Program-made: the position numbers and the translations under genes
Assembly (NCBI GenBank): GCA_022560555.1
Contig: JADFSZ010000099.1
Span: forward strand, 1-6,518
From: PVC group bacterium
GTDB lineage: Bacteria > GCA-001730085 > JADFSZ01
Reading direction: 5' to 3'
Length of the DNA stretch: 6,518 bases
The notes under the pieces: model-generated
Databases searched by the model: none
The model's input: only the letters and a program-made list of their open reading frames with translations
Told to the model about the DNA's origin: nothing
Shown here: positions 6,474 to 6,518 of the stretch, piece after piece
How the letters are laid out: each line of letters starts with the position of its first letter
Position numbering within the stretch: position 1 is the stretch's first letter

Positions 6474-6518
6474 ACAGTCGATAAAGGCAAACCTTGAGTA
6501 ATCAAGGGACGCAAAACT
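6474..6518 (+). promoter_or_regulatory. Cyclic-di-GMP-I (GEMM-I) riboswitch aptamer, copy 2 (3' cut by window end)
   Basis: About 120 bases after copy 1 the same pattern returns: AAAGGCAAACC (6483-6493), a perfect 6-bp hairpin CCTTGA/TCAAGG (6492-6507) with a GTAA loop, then GACGCAAA (6508-6515). The second hairpin, the 3' junction and any expression platform lie outside the window. GGCAAACC is closer to the Vc2 consensus than copy 1 (GGCATACT). The hairpin sequence differs from copy 1 while pairing is kept, which is what a conserved RNA structure predicts. The class call is strong; whether it is functional cannot be seen from the half present. Confidence 0.82.

Overview
The window is a tightly packed, single-strand surface-polysaccharide locus followed by a regulatory intergenic region. 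Five genes, all on the + strand, fill positions 1-6229. Three of the four junctions overlap by 4-8 bases and the fourth is at most 35 bases, so the genes almost certainly form one operon that began upstream of the window. The last 289 bases (6230-6518) hold no protein gene. By eye I read there a complete cyclic-di-GMP-I (GEMM-I) riboswitch aptamer, an intrinsic terminator right behind it, and the 5' part of a second aptamer of the same class that is cut by the window end.

Layout: (1) 1-2514, a very large protein missing its N-terminus, made of a family 2 glycosyltransferase (GT2) domain and two successive WaaP/Kdo-kinase-like (lipopolysaccharide kinase, protein-kinase fold) domains; (2) 2507-3289, a second GT2 enzyme; (3) 3325-4107, a dolichyl-phosphate-mannose-synthase-like GT2 without membrane segments; (4) 4104-5108, an extended short-chain dehydrogenase/reductase (SDR) of the nucleotide-sugar epimerase/dehydratase type, whose usual YxxxK catalytic pair reads Asn...Asn; (5) 5105-6229, a DegT/DnrJ/EryC1/StrS PLP-dependent sugar aminotransferase.

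How they may work together: the SDR and aminotransferase would make or modify a nucleotide-linked (probably amino-deoxy) sugar. The three GT2 domains would add sugars to a lipid- or core-linked glycan. The two kinase domains would phosphorylate sugars in that glycan, as WaaP and KdkA do in the LPS core. This is inference from families; no substrate can be read from the sequence. The riboswitches belong to the next transcription unit, whose gene lies beyond the window. The cluster itself shows no internal promoter that I could support.

Organism: the WaaP-like kinases suggest a Gram-negative-type (diderm) bacterium. Moderate GC content, the fused kinases and tandem GEMM-I elements would suit a deltaproteobacterial-type lineage or a candidate phylum such as Omnitrophota, but I cannot place it from this window alone. 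No mobile element, CRISPR array, tRNA or rRNA was seen.
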